Assembly (NCBI GenBank): GCA_036260415.1 | Contig: DASZZX010000092.1 | Coordinates: 1 to 6,400 of the forward strand | Reading direction: 5' to 3' | Length of the DNA: 6,400 nucleotides | Origin: DASZZX01 sp036260415 | Lineage (GTDB): Bacteria; Actinomycetota; Nitriliruptoria; Nitriliruptorales; JAHWKO01 | Shown here: piece after piece, positions 1 through 5,823 of the stretch | Position numbering within the stretch: position 1 is the first letter of the stretch | Layout: every line of letters begins with the position of its first letter | Notes under the pieces: generated by a model | What the model was told of the DNA's origin: nothing | The model's input: the letters and a program-made list of their open reading frames with translations, nothing else | Databases searched by the model: none | Program-made: the position numbers and the translations under genes

Positions 1-1
1 G

Positions 2-487
2 CGGGCCGCCGCCGGCGCGGACGTCCGCGTCGTCCAGCTCGGCCGGGCTCGGATGCCCGAGCAGGTGCGCGGTCTGCTCGCGGGCGGGGTGGCTGTAGTG
101 TCGCCCGATCCCCTCCCGGAGCCGGGTGACGTCGTGATCGACGCGATGATCGGGGTGGGGTTCCGCCCGCCGGTTCAGGGCGCGGTCGGGGCACTGGTCG
201 AGTGGCTGCACCGCTTCGACGTCCCGGTCGTGGCGCTGGATCTCCCCAGCGGCATGCACCCCGACGAGGGACTGGTCGGCCCGTGCGTCGCCGCCGACGT
301 CACCGTCGTGCTGGGAGCCCCGAAGCCGGCCGTGCTCGCGCCCGCGTGCCGGCCCTACCTCGGTGACGTGTACCTGGCCGACCTCGGCATCCCAACACCG
401 GTGTGGCGTGAGGCGGGCGTCGAGCCCGTCGGCGTGTTCGGGCGTGGTCCCCTGGTGCGGCTACGCCTCGACGAGGCCGCAGGGTGA
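2..487 (+). CDS. nnrE: NAD(P)H-hydrate epimerase (YjeF N-terminal domain), 5' truncated by window edge
   Basis: This enzyme interconverts the R and S epimers of damaged, hydrated NAD(P)H so that the partner dehydratase can repair them. The frame is open from the first bases of the window, so the start codon and the N-terminal glycine-rich segment lie upstream; the ATG at 53 is internal. What remains fits the second half of the YjeF N-terminal fold: DAMIGVG (from base 140; family pattern DAxxGxG), then VVALDLPSG (Asp-Leu-Pro-Ser-Gly at 239-253, the conserved acidic loop of the active site), a G-x-x-V-x-AD-x-TV stretch, APKP, and a closing Y-x-GDV...DLGIP strand. The reading frame stops about 30 residues after that last motif, so no kinase-like dehydratase domain is fused. 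The repair dehydratase must be encoded elsewhere. The alpha/beta-hydrolase gene follows on the same strand. Family assignment is confident; the stand-alone status is certain only for the C-terminal side. Confidence 0.87.
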   Translation, partial: RAAAGADVRVVQLGRARMPEQVRGLLAGGVAVVSPDPLPEPGDVVIDAMIGVGFRPPVQGAVGALVEWLHRFDVPVVALDLPSGMHPDEGLVGPCVAADVTVVLGAPKPAVLAPACRPYLGDVYLADLGIPTPVWREAGVEPVGVFGRGPLVRLRLDEAAG

Positions 488-520
488 GGTGCGGACGGCA
501 GTCGGTCCCGGGGGCCGGTC

Positions 521-1438
521 GTGCGGACGTTCCTCACCTACGGTGCAGCCGTGCACCGTAGGACCCTTCCCCTCGACGTGCCCCTGCACGTGGCGGAGTT
601 TGGCGGCGCCGGCCGACCGATCGTGCTCGTCCACGGGCTCGGCGGCTCGCACGTCAACTGGATCTCGGTCGGCGACCGCTTGACCCCCCACGGCCACGTC
701 ACGGCGATCGATCTGATCGGTCACGGCTACACGCCGCGGGACGGGGCAGAGGCCAAGGTGCCCCAGCACCGTGAGCTCCTCGAGCACTACCTGCAGCGAC
801 TGGACCAGCCGGCGGTCCTCGTCGGCAACTCGATGGGCGGCTTCCTGGCCCTCACCGTCGCCGCCTCCGCCCCCCGCCTGGTCGCCGGCCTCGTCCTGGT
901 GGGCGCCGCGCTGCCGCGCGAGCACGTGGTGCCGCGTGACCCGCTGATCGCGGGGCTGTTCGGTCTGTACCTGATCCCGGGGCTGGCCCGACGCTTCCTG
1001 CGGGCACGCGATCGCCGGCTGGGTCCCGAAGGCGTCGTGGAGCAGGTGCTGGACCTGTGCACGGTCGACGCCGCACGGATCGACGACGAGGCGTGGGACG
1101 CCCACGTGCAGATGGCCCGCGAGCGTTACTGGATGTCGGCCTCGCGCAGTTCGTTCCTGCAGTCCACCCGGTCGCTGACCCCTCGGCTCGTCAGCCGCAA
1201 GCGTGCCGTCGACATGATCGCCGAGATCGAGGCGCCCGCGCTCATCGTCCACGGCGACCGCGATCGCCTGGTCCCGGTCGAGGTCGCCCGCCACCTCGCC
1301 GAGCAGCGGCCGGACTGGCAGTTGGAGGTGATCGACGACATCGGTCACGTCCCCCAGTTGGAGGCGCCGGACCGCTTCCTCGAGGTCGTCGGCCCCTGGC
1401 TCGAGCAGCTGGCCGACTCCCAGGCCGCCGAGGACTGA
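521..1438 (+). CDS. alpha/beta-fold hydrolase, substrate unknown
   Basis: A 305-residue single-domain alpha/beta hydrolase. Numbering is from the GTG at 521. The oxyanion-hole motif HGLGG is at 38-42, the nucleophile elbow G-N-S-M-G-G has Ser104, the acid is Asp248 in HGDRD, and the base is His276 in IGHVPQLE. The catalytic set is therefore complete and the protein should be active. A variable cap region lies between about 130 and 235. The motifs resemble the broad group of C-C hydrolases, haloperoxidase-like enzymes and esterases, and do not define a substrate. No signal peptide or membrane helix is seen, so it is probably cytoplasmic. The start is uncertain: GTG 521 has only a poor G-rich stretch upstream, whereas GTG 551 (residue 11) lies 6 nt after a TACGGT sequence (539-544) that could be a -10 box for a leaderless mRNA. 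A perfect hairpin at 537-562 overlaps both options. It follows nnrE by 33 nt. Confidence 0.9.
   Translation: MRTFLTYGAAVHRRTLPLDVPLHVAEFGGAGRPIVLVHGLGGSHVNWISVGDRLTPHGHVTAIDLIGHGYTPRDGAEAKVPQHRELLEHYLQRLDQPAVLVGNSMGGFLALTVAASAPRLVAGLVLVGAALPREHVVPRDPLIAGLFGLYLIPGLARRFLRARDRRLGPEGVVEQVLDLCTVDAARIDDEAWDAHVQMARERYWMSASRSSFLQSTRSLTPRLVSRKRAVDMIAEIEAPALIVHGDRDRLVPVEVARHLAEQRPDWQLEVIDDIGHVPQLEAPDRFLEVVGPWLEQLADSQAAED
537..562. repeat. perfect 11-bp inverted repeat (hairpin) at start of hydrolase gene
   Basis: CCTACGGTGCA (537-547) is followed by GCCG and then TGCACCGTAGG (552-562), an exact inverted complement. As RNA this forms an 11-bp stem closed by a tetraloop; as DNA it is a dyad centred near 549.5. 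It lies 50 nt after the nnrE stop and covers the candidate GTG at 551. Three roles are possible: transcription terminator of nnrE (no T-tract follows, which weakens this), a structure limiting hydrolase translation, or a repressor operator over a promoter, since each arm contains TACGGT, which fits the actinobacterial TANNNT -10 pattern. The symmetry is seen directly; the role is inferred. Confidence 0.6.
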
Positions 1439-1447
1439 CCTCCACCG

Positions 1448-1468
1448 GCACGCGGGGACCCGGCGTGC
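1448..1468 (+). terminator. possible stem-loop terminator after the hydrolase gene
   Basis: GCACGC (1448-1453) and GCGTGC (1463-1468) form a 6-bp perfect stem with a 9-base loop, starting 10 nt after the hydrolase stop. There is no T-tract, so this is a weak call. A second GC-rich imperfect hairpin lies at about 1494-1528 (GGTC/GACC and GGCCG/CGGCC arms) and could serve the tRNA gene that converges on this gap from the other strand. Confidence 0.3.
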
Positions 1469-1544
1469 GGCCCGCCGCCCGATCCGCCGTATCGGTCGCG
1501 TGGCCGGAGCGCGTCGGAGCGGCCGACCAGGATCGACGGCCACG

Positions 1545-1630
1545 TGCGGGCGGTGGGATTCGAACCCACATGGGGCGGTGCCCCGCGACCTTTTAAGGGT
1601 CGTGTGTCTGGCCAGTTCCACCACGCCCGC
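1545..1630 (-). tRNA. tRNA-Leu (anticodon UAA)
   Basis: Read on the minus strand, GCGGGCG (1630-1624) pairs with CGCCCGC (1552-1546) as a 7-bp acceptor stem. The D-arm begins TGGTGGAAC with the typical leucine-tRNA GGCCAGACAC continuation. The anticodon stem is CGACC/GGUCG around the 7-base loop CUUAAAA, giving anticodon UAA (bases 1595-1593). A long variable arm (GGGGC-ACC-GCCCC) marks a class II tRNA, and the T-arm is GTGGG-TTCGAAT-CCCAC. The discriminator base is A at 1545. No CCA follows, so the tail is added after transcription. It decodes UUA (and UUG by wobble), the rarest leucine codon in such GC-rich genomes; in Streptomyces the equivalent gene is bldA. It converges with the hydrolase gene and diverges from the hydrogenase genes. 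Confidence 0.97.
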
Positions 1631-1638
1631 GTGGCGAC

Positions 1639-1644
1639 AGGGTA
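1639..1644 (-). promoter_or_regulatory. possible -10 box of the tRNA-Leu gene
   Basis: The minus strand reads TACCCT, ending 8 nt before the first base of the mature tRNA. It matches the TANNNT pattern of actinobacterial housekeeping promoters and would give a very short 5' leader. I found no convincing -35 element 16-19 nt further upstream, so support is limited. Confidence 0.3.
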
Positions 1645-1683
1645 CGTCCGGACGGGCGGCCGGCGCCGCGCTCGAGGGGTGAC

Positions 1684-1710
1684 TCCACGGGTCGCCGCGC
1701 GCACCGTGGA
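1684..1710. promoter_or_regulatory. 7-bp inverted repeat between divergent tRNA-Leu and hydrogenase genes; possible operator
   Basis: TCCACGG (1684-1690) and CCGTGGA (1704-1710) are exact inverted complements separated by 13 bases, so the half-site starts are 20 bp apart, close to two helical turns. This suits a dimeric DNA-binding protein better than an RNA hairpin. It lies 108 nt upstream of the chosen hydrogenase start (GTG 1818) and about 55 nt from the tRNA 5' end. A weak TAGATG at 1767-1772 might be the hydrogenase -10 box. Regulator and function are unknown. Confidence 0.35.
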
Positions 1711-1807
1711 AGACGGCGGCCGGATCGAGCGGTCCCCCTGTCCGTTCGGGAAGTGACCGCTTCGACTAGATGTCGAGCACACCTACCGTGGGCGACCACG
1801 TCGCCAG

Positions 1808-1813
1808 AAGGAG
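1808..1813 (+). promoter_or_regulatory. Shine-Dalgarno sequence deciding the small-subunit start
   Basis: AAGGAG, within the longer purine run AGAAGGAGAGG, lies 4 nt before GTG 1818. The upstream in-frame ATG at 1770 is preceded by a pyrimidine-containing sequence with no ribosome-binding site, so GTG 1818 is the better start. Confidence 0.75.
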
Positions 1814-1817
1814 AGGT

Positions 1818-3206
1818 GTGAGCGCCCGCACGCCCAGCAAGACGCCCGCCCAGCGGCTGTTGGATGCCCTGGGGCCCGTCGACAACTTCCGGGAACGTGA
1901 GGAGTACGGCGACTTCGGCCTCTTCGCCGGGGCCACCCTGGAGGAGTACCTGGAGCCGGTCGCCAAGGCCGGGGTGATCAGCCGTCTCGGGCCGCTGGAG
2001 AAGGTGCACGCGTTCTGGTTCTCCGGCATGAGCTGCGACGGCTGCACCGTGTCGGTGACCGGGGCGACCACCCCCTCGCTGGAGAGCTTGCTGCTGGGCA
2101 CCCATCCCGGCGCCCCGCGGGTCATACTCCACCACCCGGTCGTTCAGCTGGAGTCGGGGCCCAACTACCTGCGCCCCCACGAGCAGGCGCTGCGCAGCGA
2201 ACTGGACGCTCCCTACGTGATCATCCTGGAGGGCTCCATCACCGACGAGTGCAAGGCATTGGAGACCGGCGGGTACTGGGCCGGCAACGGCGAGGAGCCG
2301 TGGGGACCCGACGGTGAGGAGCGGGCGGTCACCGCCGACGAGTGGATCGCCCGGCTGGCGCCCGGCGCGGCGGCGGCCATCGCGATCGGTACGTGCGCAA
2401 CCTGGGGTGGGATCCCGTCGGCCGATGGCAACCCCACCGGTGCGATGAGCCTGATGGATTTCCTGGGCAAGGACTACCGCAGCGCCTACGGCGTGCCGGT
2501 GGTCAACGTGCCCGGCTGCGCCCCGATCGGCGACAACTTCACCGAGACGGTCGCCGCGGTCCTGTACTTCCTGCAGGGCTTCGGGCCGCTGCCGGAATTC
2601 GACGAACTCGGCCGCCCGGCCTGGCAGTTCGGCGAGACCGTGCACCGCCACTGCGTGCGGGGCGCCTACTACGAGGAGGGCAGCTACGCCGAGGAGTTCG
2701 GTGACCCCGAGTGCCTGGTCGAGATCGGCTGCTGGGGGCCGGTGGTCAACTGCAACATCACCTCGCGCGGGGCGATCAACCACGTGGGCGGCTGCATGAA
2801 CGCCGGCGGGGCCTGCATCGGCTGCACCATGCCGGGCTTCCCCGACAAGTTCACCCCGTTCTACAAGGTGCCGCCCGGGTCGACCGTCTCGACGACCATG
2901 TCGCGGCTGGTCGGGGGGATCATCCGACCGATGCGCATGTACACCAACGAGCACCTCAACCGCGAACCCCGCGGGGACCTGCACGACGACGTCCCGAGCG
3001 GCTGGGCGCGCGCCAAGTTGGAACCGAGCATCATCGCCGACGCGGGGCACAGGTTCTACGACATGCTCCGCCGCTCCAACGACCGTGGCAAGGCCGGCGT
3101 GTCCCCTCGGGGCAAGCGTGAGGAGTGGACCTACGAACGGCGGCCGGGACGTGAACGCGAGCTGCCCGGCGGTGCGGATCACTCAGGCGACGGCACCGGC
3201 TCGTAG
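1818..3206 (+). CDS. [NiFe]-hydrogenase small (electron-transfer) subunit, related to actinobacterial-type group 1h
   Basis: This subunit carries the iron-sulfur chain that takes electrons from the [NiFe] site during H2 oxidation. Numbering is from GTG 1818 (462 residues; 16 more from ATG 1770). Proximal-cluster ligands: Cys73 and Cys76 in GMSCDGCTVS, Cys193 in GTCATWGG, Cys234 in PGCAP. Distal cluster: His276-x-x-Cys279, Cys299, Cys305 in the G-C-W-G-P motif. Medial cluster: Cys312, Cys333 and Cys336 (C-I-G-C), with an additional Cys326 in VGGCMNAGG that could be a fourth ligand. There is no twin-arginine signal and no C-terminal membrane helix, unlike membrane-bound uptake hydrogenases, which fits the group 1h-type layout. 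About 70 residues precede the first Cys and about 125 follow the last. The nearest named proteins are HhyS. In group 1h enzymes I recall Asp at the position of Cys76, so subgroup 1h is not assured and I give no symbol. The large subunit starts 24 nt downstream. Confidence 0.96.
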   Translation: MSARTPSKTPAQRLLDALGPVDNFREREEYGDFGLFAGATLEEYLEPVAKAGVISRLGPLEKVHAFWFSGMSCDGCTVSVTGATTPSLESLLLGTHPGAPRVILHHPVVQLESGPNYLRPHEQALRSELDAPYVIILEGSITDECKALETGGYWAGNGEEPWGPDGEERAVTADEWIARLAPGAAAAIAIGTCATWGGIPSADGNPTGAMSLMDFLGKDYRSAYGVPVVNVPGCAPIGDNFTETVAAVLYFLQGFGPLPEFDELGRPAWQFGETVHRHCVRGAYYEEGSYAEEFGDPECLVEIGCWGPVVNCNITSRGAINHVGGCMNAGGACIGCTMPGFPDKFTPFYKVPPGSTVSTTMSRLVGGIIRPMRMYTNEHLNREPRGDLHDDVPSGWARAKLEPSIIADAGHRFYDMLRRSNDRGKAGVSPRGKREEWTYERRPGRERELPGGADHSGDGTGS

Positions 3207-3230
3207 CCCTGGTCGACAGGAGACATCAGC

Positions 3231-5138
3231 GTGTGCTTCAAGAACCTTCCCGTCGAGTTCGACGCGTCCGGCGACGCCCGGCTGCGCGGGGGGGTGCCCG
3301 ATCCCTACTCCGTGCAGACCGCCCGTCCGGAGGTCGCGATGACGGAGGACGAGCGCGTCGCCAGGATCCAGGAGCTGATGGCCCGCAACGGCCACATCAA
3401 GGACCACAACATGGATCCGGTGACGCGCGTGGCGGGGGCTCTGGCTCTGCACGTCAGCGCGGACCTCGAGGAGCGCCGCTTCGTCGACGTGCACTCCCAG
3501 GCGCCGCTGTTCCGTGGCTACGAGGTGATCCTCATGGACCGCGACCCGCGGGACGCGATCTTCGTGGCCTCGCGTGCGTGCGGCGTGTGCGGCGGCGTGC
3601 ACTCGCACGCTGCGGCGTACGCGGTGGAAATGGCGTGGGGCCTGCAGCCACCGCCGCTGGGGACCGTCATCCGCAATCTCGGCGAGGCCGCGGAGATGGG
3701 CTACGACAACCCGCTGCACCTGTACCTGCTGGCCGGGCCGGACTACTCCGAGGCGGTGGTGAAGCGCACCGAGCCGGGGTTGTGGGCGCAGGCGGAGAAG
3801 TGGAGCTGCCCAGGCCGCAACTACCACGGGTTCACGACCATGGCGGACCTGATGACGGCCCTGAACCCGCTCACGGGTGAGCTGTACCGGGAGGGCCTCA
3901 CCTTCACGCGCATCGCGCGCGAGCAGTTCTCGTTGCTCCATGGCAAGTACCCGCACCCGCAGACGATCGTGCCCGGCGGGGTGTCGACCACGTTCACGCC
4001 GCAGACGCTCAACGAGTTCCAGTCGCGCCTGTCGGCGACGTTTGACTACGCGCAGCGCATGGTCGCGATCTGGGACGACATCGCCGAATTCTTCTACGAG
4101 GCCGACGAACGCTACCGGCAGGTCGGCTACCGGCCGTTGAACTGCATCGACTGTGGTTACTGGGACGACCCGGAGGCCTACGACGCCACCTACGCCAACT
4201 GCAACGGGTGGGGCGCGAAACGCTGGTCGACCCCGGGGGTCGTGCTCGACGGCGAGCTCGTGTCCACCCGGCTGACCGATCTCAACATCGGCTTGGAGGA
4301 GTTCGTCGAGCATTCCTTCTACGACGACTGGGCCGATGGCCGGCAGCGCTACCACGACGACCTGCTCGGCAACCCGCTGTCGCCCTACCACCCATGGAAC
4401 AAGCGCACGCTGCCCAAGCCGACCGCCAAGAGCTTCCGCGAGAAGTACACCTGGGGCACCGCCCCGCGCTGGGACCGGCGGGCGGTGGAGGCAGGCGCGT
4501 ACGTGCGGCTGTTGAACACCGCGCTGGCGCAGATGCATCCGGACAACCCCTTCTACGAGGCGACCGGTCACAGCCTCAAGCTGCGCGTCCCCAAGGGCAT
4601 GCAGCCCGAGGCGGAGCTCGAGTGGCACGTGCCGGAAGCATGGAACGCCTTCGAGCGCAACCGCGGTCGCGCCTACCACTACCTGTTCTCGCAGTTGGTG
4701 TCACTCAACAGCGTCCTGCAGGCGCACCGGCTGATGAAGGCTGGCGAGACCAAGGTCGCCGCCGTCGACCACAAGGAACTCGAGAAGCGCATCCCCAGCG
4801 ACGAGCGGCTGGGCGTGGGATGGTGGGGTGCCGGCCGGGGCTGGCTGACCCACCACTGCGTGGTCGACCAGGGCAAGCTGGTCAACTACCAGATCGTGAC
4901 GCCGTCGACCATCAACGCGTCGCCGCGCGACCCCTTCGACCAGCCAGGCCCCTACGAGGAGGCGGTGCTGAACACGCCGATCCTCGAGCGCATCGTCGAA
5001 CCCGAGGACTTCACCGGCATCGACATGGCGCGGGCCGTCCGCAGCTTCGACCCCTGCATGCCGTGCACCACGCACCTGCACACCGGGCACGCCACGGTCG
5101 TGCGGGAGGTCAACACCTGCGCGTGCGGTGACGGATGA
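3231..5138 (+). CDS. [NiFe]-hydrogenase large (catalytic) subunit, related to actinobacterial-type group 1h
   Basis: This subunit holds the Ni-Fe centre that splits H2. At 635 residues it is of normal size. The start is GTG 3231, with AGGAGA at 3218-3223 as ribosome-binding site. Nickel ligands: Cys117 and Cys120 in the N-terminal motif SRACGVCGGVH, and Cys609 and Cys612 in the C-terminal DPCMPCTTH. The conserved Arg near the active site is probably Arg536 (GAGRGWLTHH, where most families have APRG), and PHPQ...PGG is also present. After His615, the expected cleavage point, a 20-residue tail follows, as expected for a precursor trimmed by a maturation endopeptidase; the tail itself contains a Cys-x-Cys (630, 632). 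Notable: the usual R-[IV]-E-G-H motif reads RVAGA (66-70), so Ala68 stands where most [NiFe]-hydrogenases have a proton-transferring Glu. It is the partner of the small subunit encoded 24 nt upstream. HhyL is the nearest named homologue, but subgroup placement is open. Confidence 0.97.
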   Translation: MCFKNLPVEFDASGDARLRGGVPDPYSVQTARPEVAMTEDERVARIQELMARNGHIKDHNMDPVTRVAGALALHVSADLEERRFVDVHSQAPLFRGYEVILMDRDPRDAIFVASRACGVCGGVHSHAAAYAVEMAWGLQPPPLGTVIRNLGEAAEMGYDNPLHLYLLAGPDYSEAVVKRTEPGLWAQAEKWSCPGRNYHGFTTMADLMTALNPLTGELYREGLTFTRIAREQFSLLHGKYPHPQTIVPGGVSTTFTPQTLNEFQSRLSATFDYAQRMVAIWDDIAEFFYEADERYRQVGYRPLNCIDCGYWDDPEAYDATYANCNGWGAKRWSTPGVVLDGELVSTRLTDLNIGLEEFVEHSFYDDWADGRQRYHDDLLGNPLSPYHPWNKRTLPKPTAKSFREKYTWGTAPRWDRRAVEAGAYVRLLNTALAQMHPDNPFYEATGHSLKLRVPKGMQPEAELEWHVPEAWNAFERNRGRAYHYLFSQLVSLNSVLQAHRLMKAGETKVAAVDHKELEKRIPSDERLGVGWWGAGRGWLTHHCVVDQGKLVNYQIVTPSTINASPRDPFDQPGPYEEAVLNTPILERIVEPEDFTGIDMARAVRSFDPCMPCTTHLHTGHATVVREVNTCACGDG

Positions 5139-5142
5139 GGAG
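5138..5142 (+). promoter_or_regulatory. Shine-Dalgarno sequence deciding the start of the third operon gene
   Basis: AGGAG begins at the last base of the large-subunit stop codon and sits 6 nt before ATG 5149. The alternative in-frame GTG at 5128, inside the large-subunit gene, has no comparable site. The overlap of stop codon and ribosome-binding site suggests translational coupling. Confidence 0.7.
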
Positions 5143-5148
5143 CGCCTG

Positions 5149-5781
5149 ATGACCGGGTTCGTGGCCCTGACCAACGTCTTCGTGCGGGTCGTCCAGGGCG
5201 AGGTCGACGACCCCGACGGTGCCCGCTCCACCTACCAGCGCTGGTTCGACGAGGTCGCGTCCGGCGCCGACGGCTGGCTCACCTCGACCGGGGGGACCTC
5301 CGACACGGACGTGTTCATCTCGGTCGAACAGTTAGCCTCGGAGCAGGCCGCACGCCTCAACGACATCCGTCCCGAGCAGGCCCGGTGGTGGGAGGAGATG
5401 CGGCGCGACTTCGCCCAGGCACCCACGGTCCACGACGCCAGGGTCGTGGCCACCATCGGACCCGACAGGCCTCAGCAGGTGGGCTCCGTGCACGTCGTGC
5501 AGGGGAGCACTCCGCAGCTGACCGACGTCATGGAGAAGGTCGCCGAGACCGCCCAGCGCCACATCGACGAGCACCACCTCGACGTGATCGGCGGCCTCAT
5601 CGCCGACCACGGCGACGGCGAGTTCACCGAGCTGATCTACTACCCCTCCACCGAGGCAGCGCGTCAAGAGGACAGCGGCGAACTGGCGGAAGGGGGGGTC
5701 ACGCTGGTCGAGCGGCTGGCGGGTACGGTCACCGACCTGCGCTACCTGCACCTGCCCGACCCGGTCGTGCGCCACCACTGA
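5149..5781 (+). CDS. conserved-looking protein of unknown function with two similar alpha/beta halves (ABM-like), third gene of hydrogenase operon
   Basis: A 210-residue soluble protein with no signal peptide, membrane segment or cofactor-binding cysteine (it contains no Cys), so it is unlikely to be an electron carrier. It appears to be an internal duplication. Residues about 8-100 and 111-202 each begin with a beta-strand ending in V-V-Q-G (14-17 and 116-119), continue with a helix, a second strand (DTDVFISV; FTELIYYP), a segment rich in Ala/Glu (SEQAARLN; STEAARQE) and a final strand. This order resembles the dimeric alpha/beta-barrel (ABM-type) fold, here fused in tandem; the fold is my inference and the biochemical role is unknown. 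The gene starts 10 nt after the large-subunit stop, so it is probably co-transcribed and may act with the hydrogenase, for instance in stability, assembly or docking. Leu62 is encoded by TTA (5332-5334), the only in-frame TTA I noticed in the window's genes. Confidence 0.82.
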   Translation: MTGFVALTNVFVRVVQGEVDDPDGARSTYQRWFDEVASGADGWLTSTGGTSDTDVFISVEQLASEQAARLNDIRPEQARWWEEMRRDFAQAPTVHDARVVATIGPDRPQQVGSVHVVQGSTPQLTDVMEKVAETAQRHIDEHHLDVIGGLIADHGDGEFTELIYYPSTEAARQEDSGELAEGGVTLVERLAGTVTDLRYLHLPDPVVRHH

Positions 5782-5823
5782 GGCGGGTCTCCCACCCATG
5801 CGGCTGGTCGTCAACCCTGCGCC

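Noticed and set aside
461..1624. Long minus-strand open frame opposite the alpha/beta hydrolase
   Set aside because: It runs through the tRNA-Leu gene and the antisense of a hydrolase with a full catalytic triad; it is composition-driven.
1545..1630. tRNA-Leu as the attachment site of an integrated island carrying the hydrogenase
   Set aside because: Integrases usually recombine at the tRNA 3' end, which here faces the hydrolase gene, not the hydrogenase. I saw no second copy of the tRNA 3' segment and no integrase gene in the window.
1770..1817. ATG at 1770 as the start of the hydrogenase small subunit
   Set aside because: No ribosome-binding site precedes it, and the 16 added residues are Arg/Thr-rich with no motif. 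GTG 1818 has AAGGAG just upstream. The added RRRG is not a Tat motif, since it lacks the following F-L-K-like residues and a hydrophobic stretch.
1593..4679. Two very long open frames on the minus strand opposite the hydrogenase genes (about 1593-3182 and 3183-4679)
   Set aside because: They mirror the two hydrogenase genes, are rich in Arg/Ala/Val/His/Gly without recognisable motifs, and result from the scarcity of stop codons in GC-rich DNA. The + strand proteins carry all expected catalytic motifs.
5692..5698. Run of seven G near the 3' end of the third operon gene as a phase-variation tract
   Set aside because: The run encodes Glu-Gly-Gly-Val in a frame that continues normally to a plausible end. 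Seven G is not exceptional at this GC content, and there is no supporting evidence of switching.
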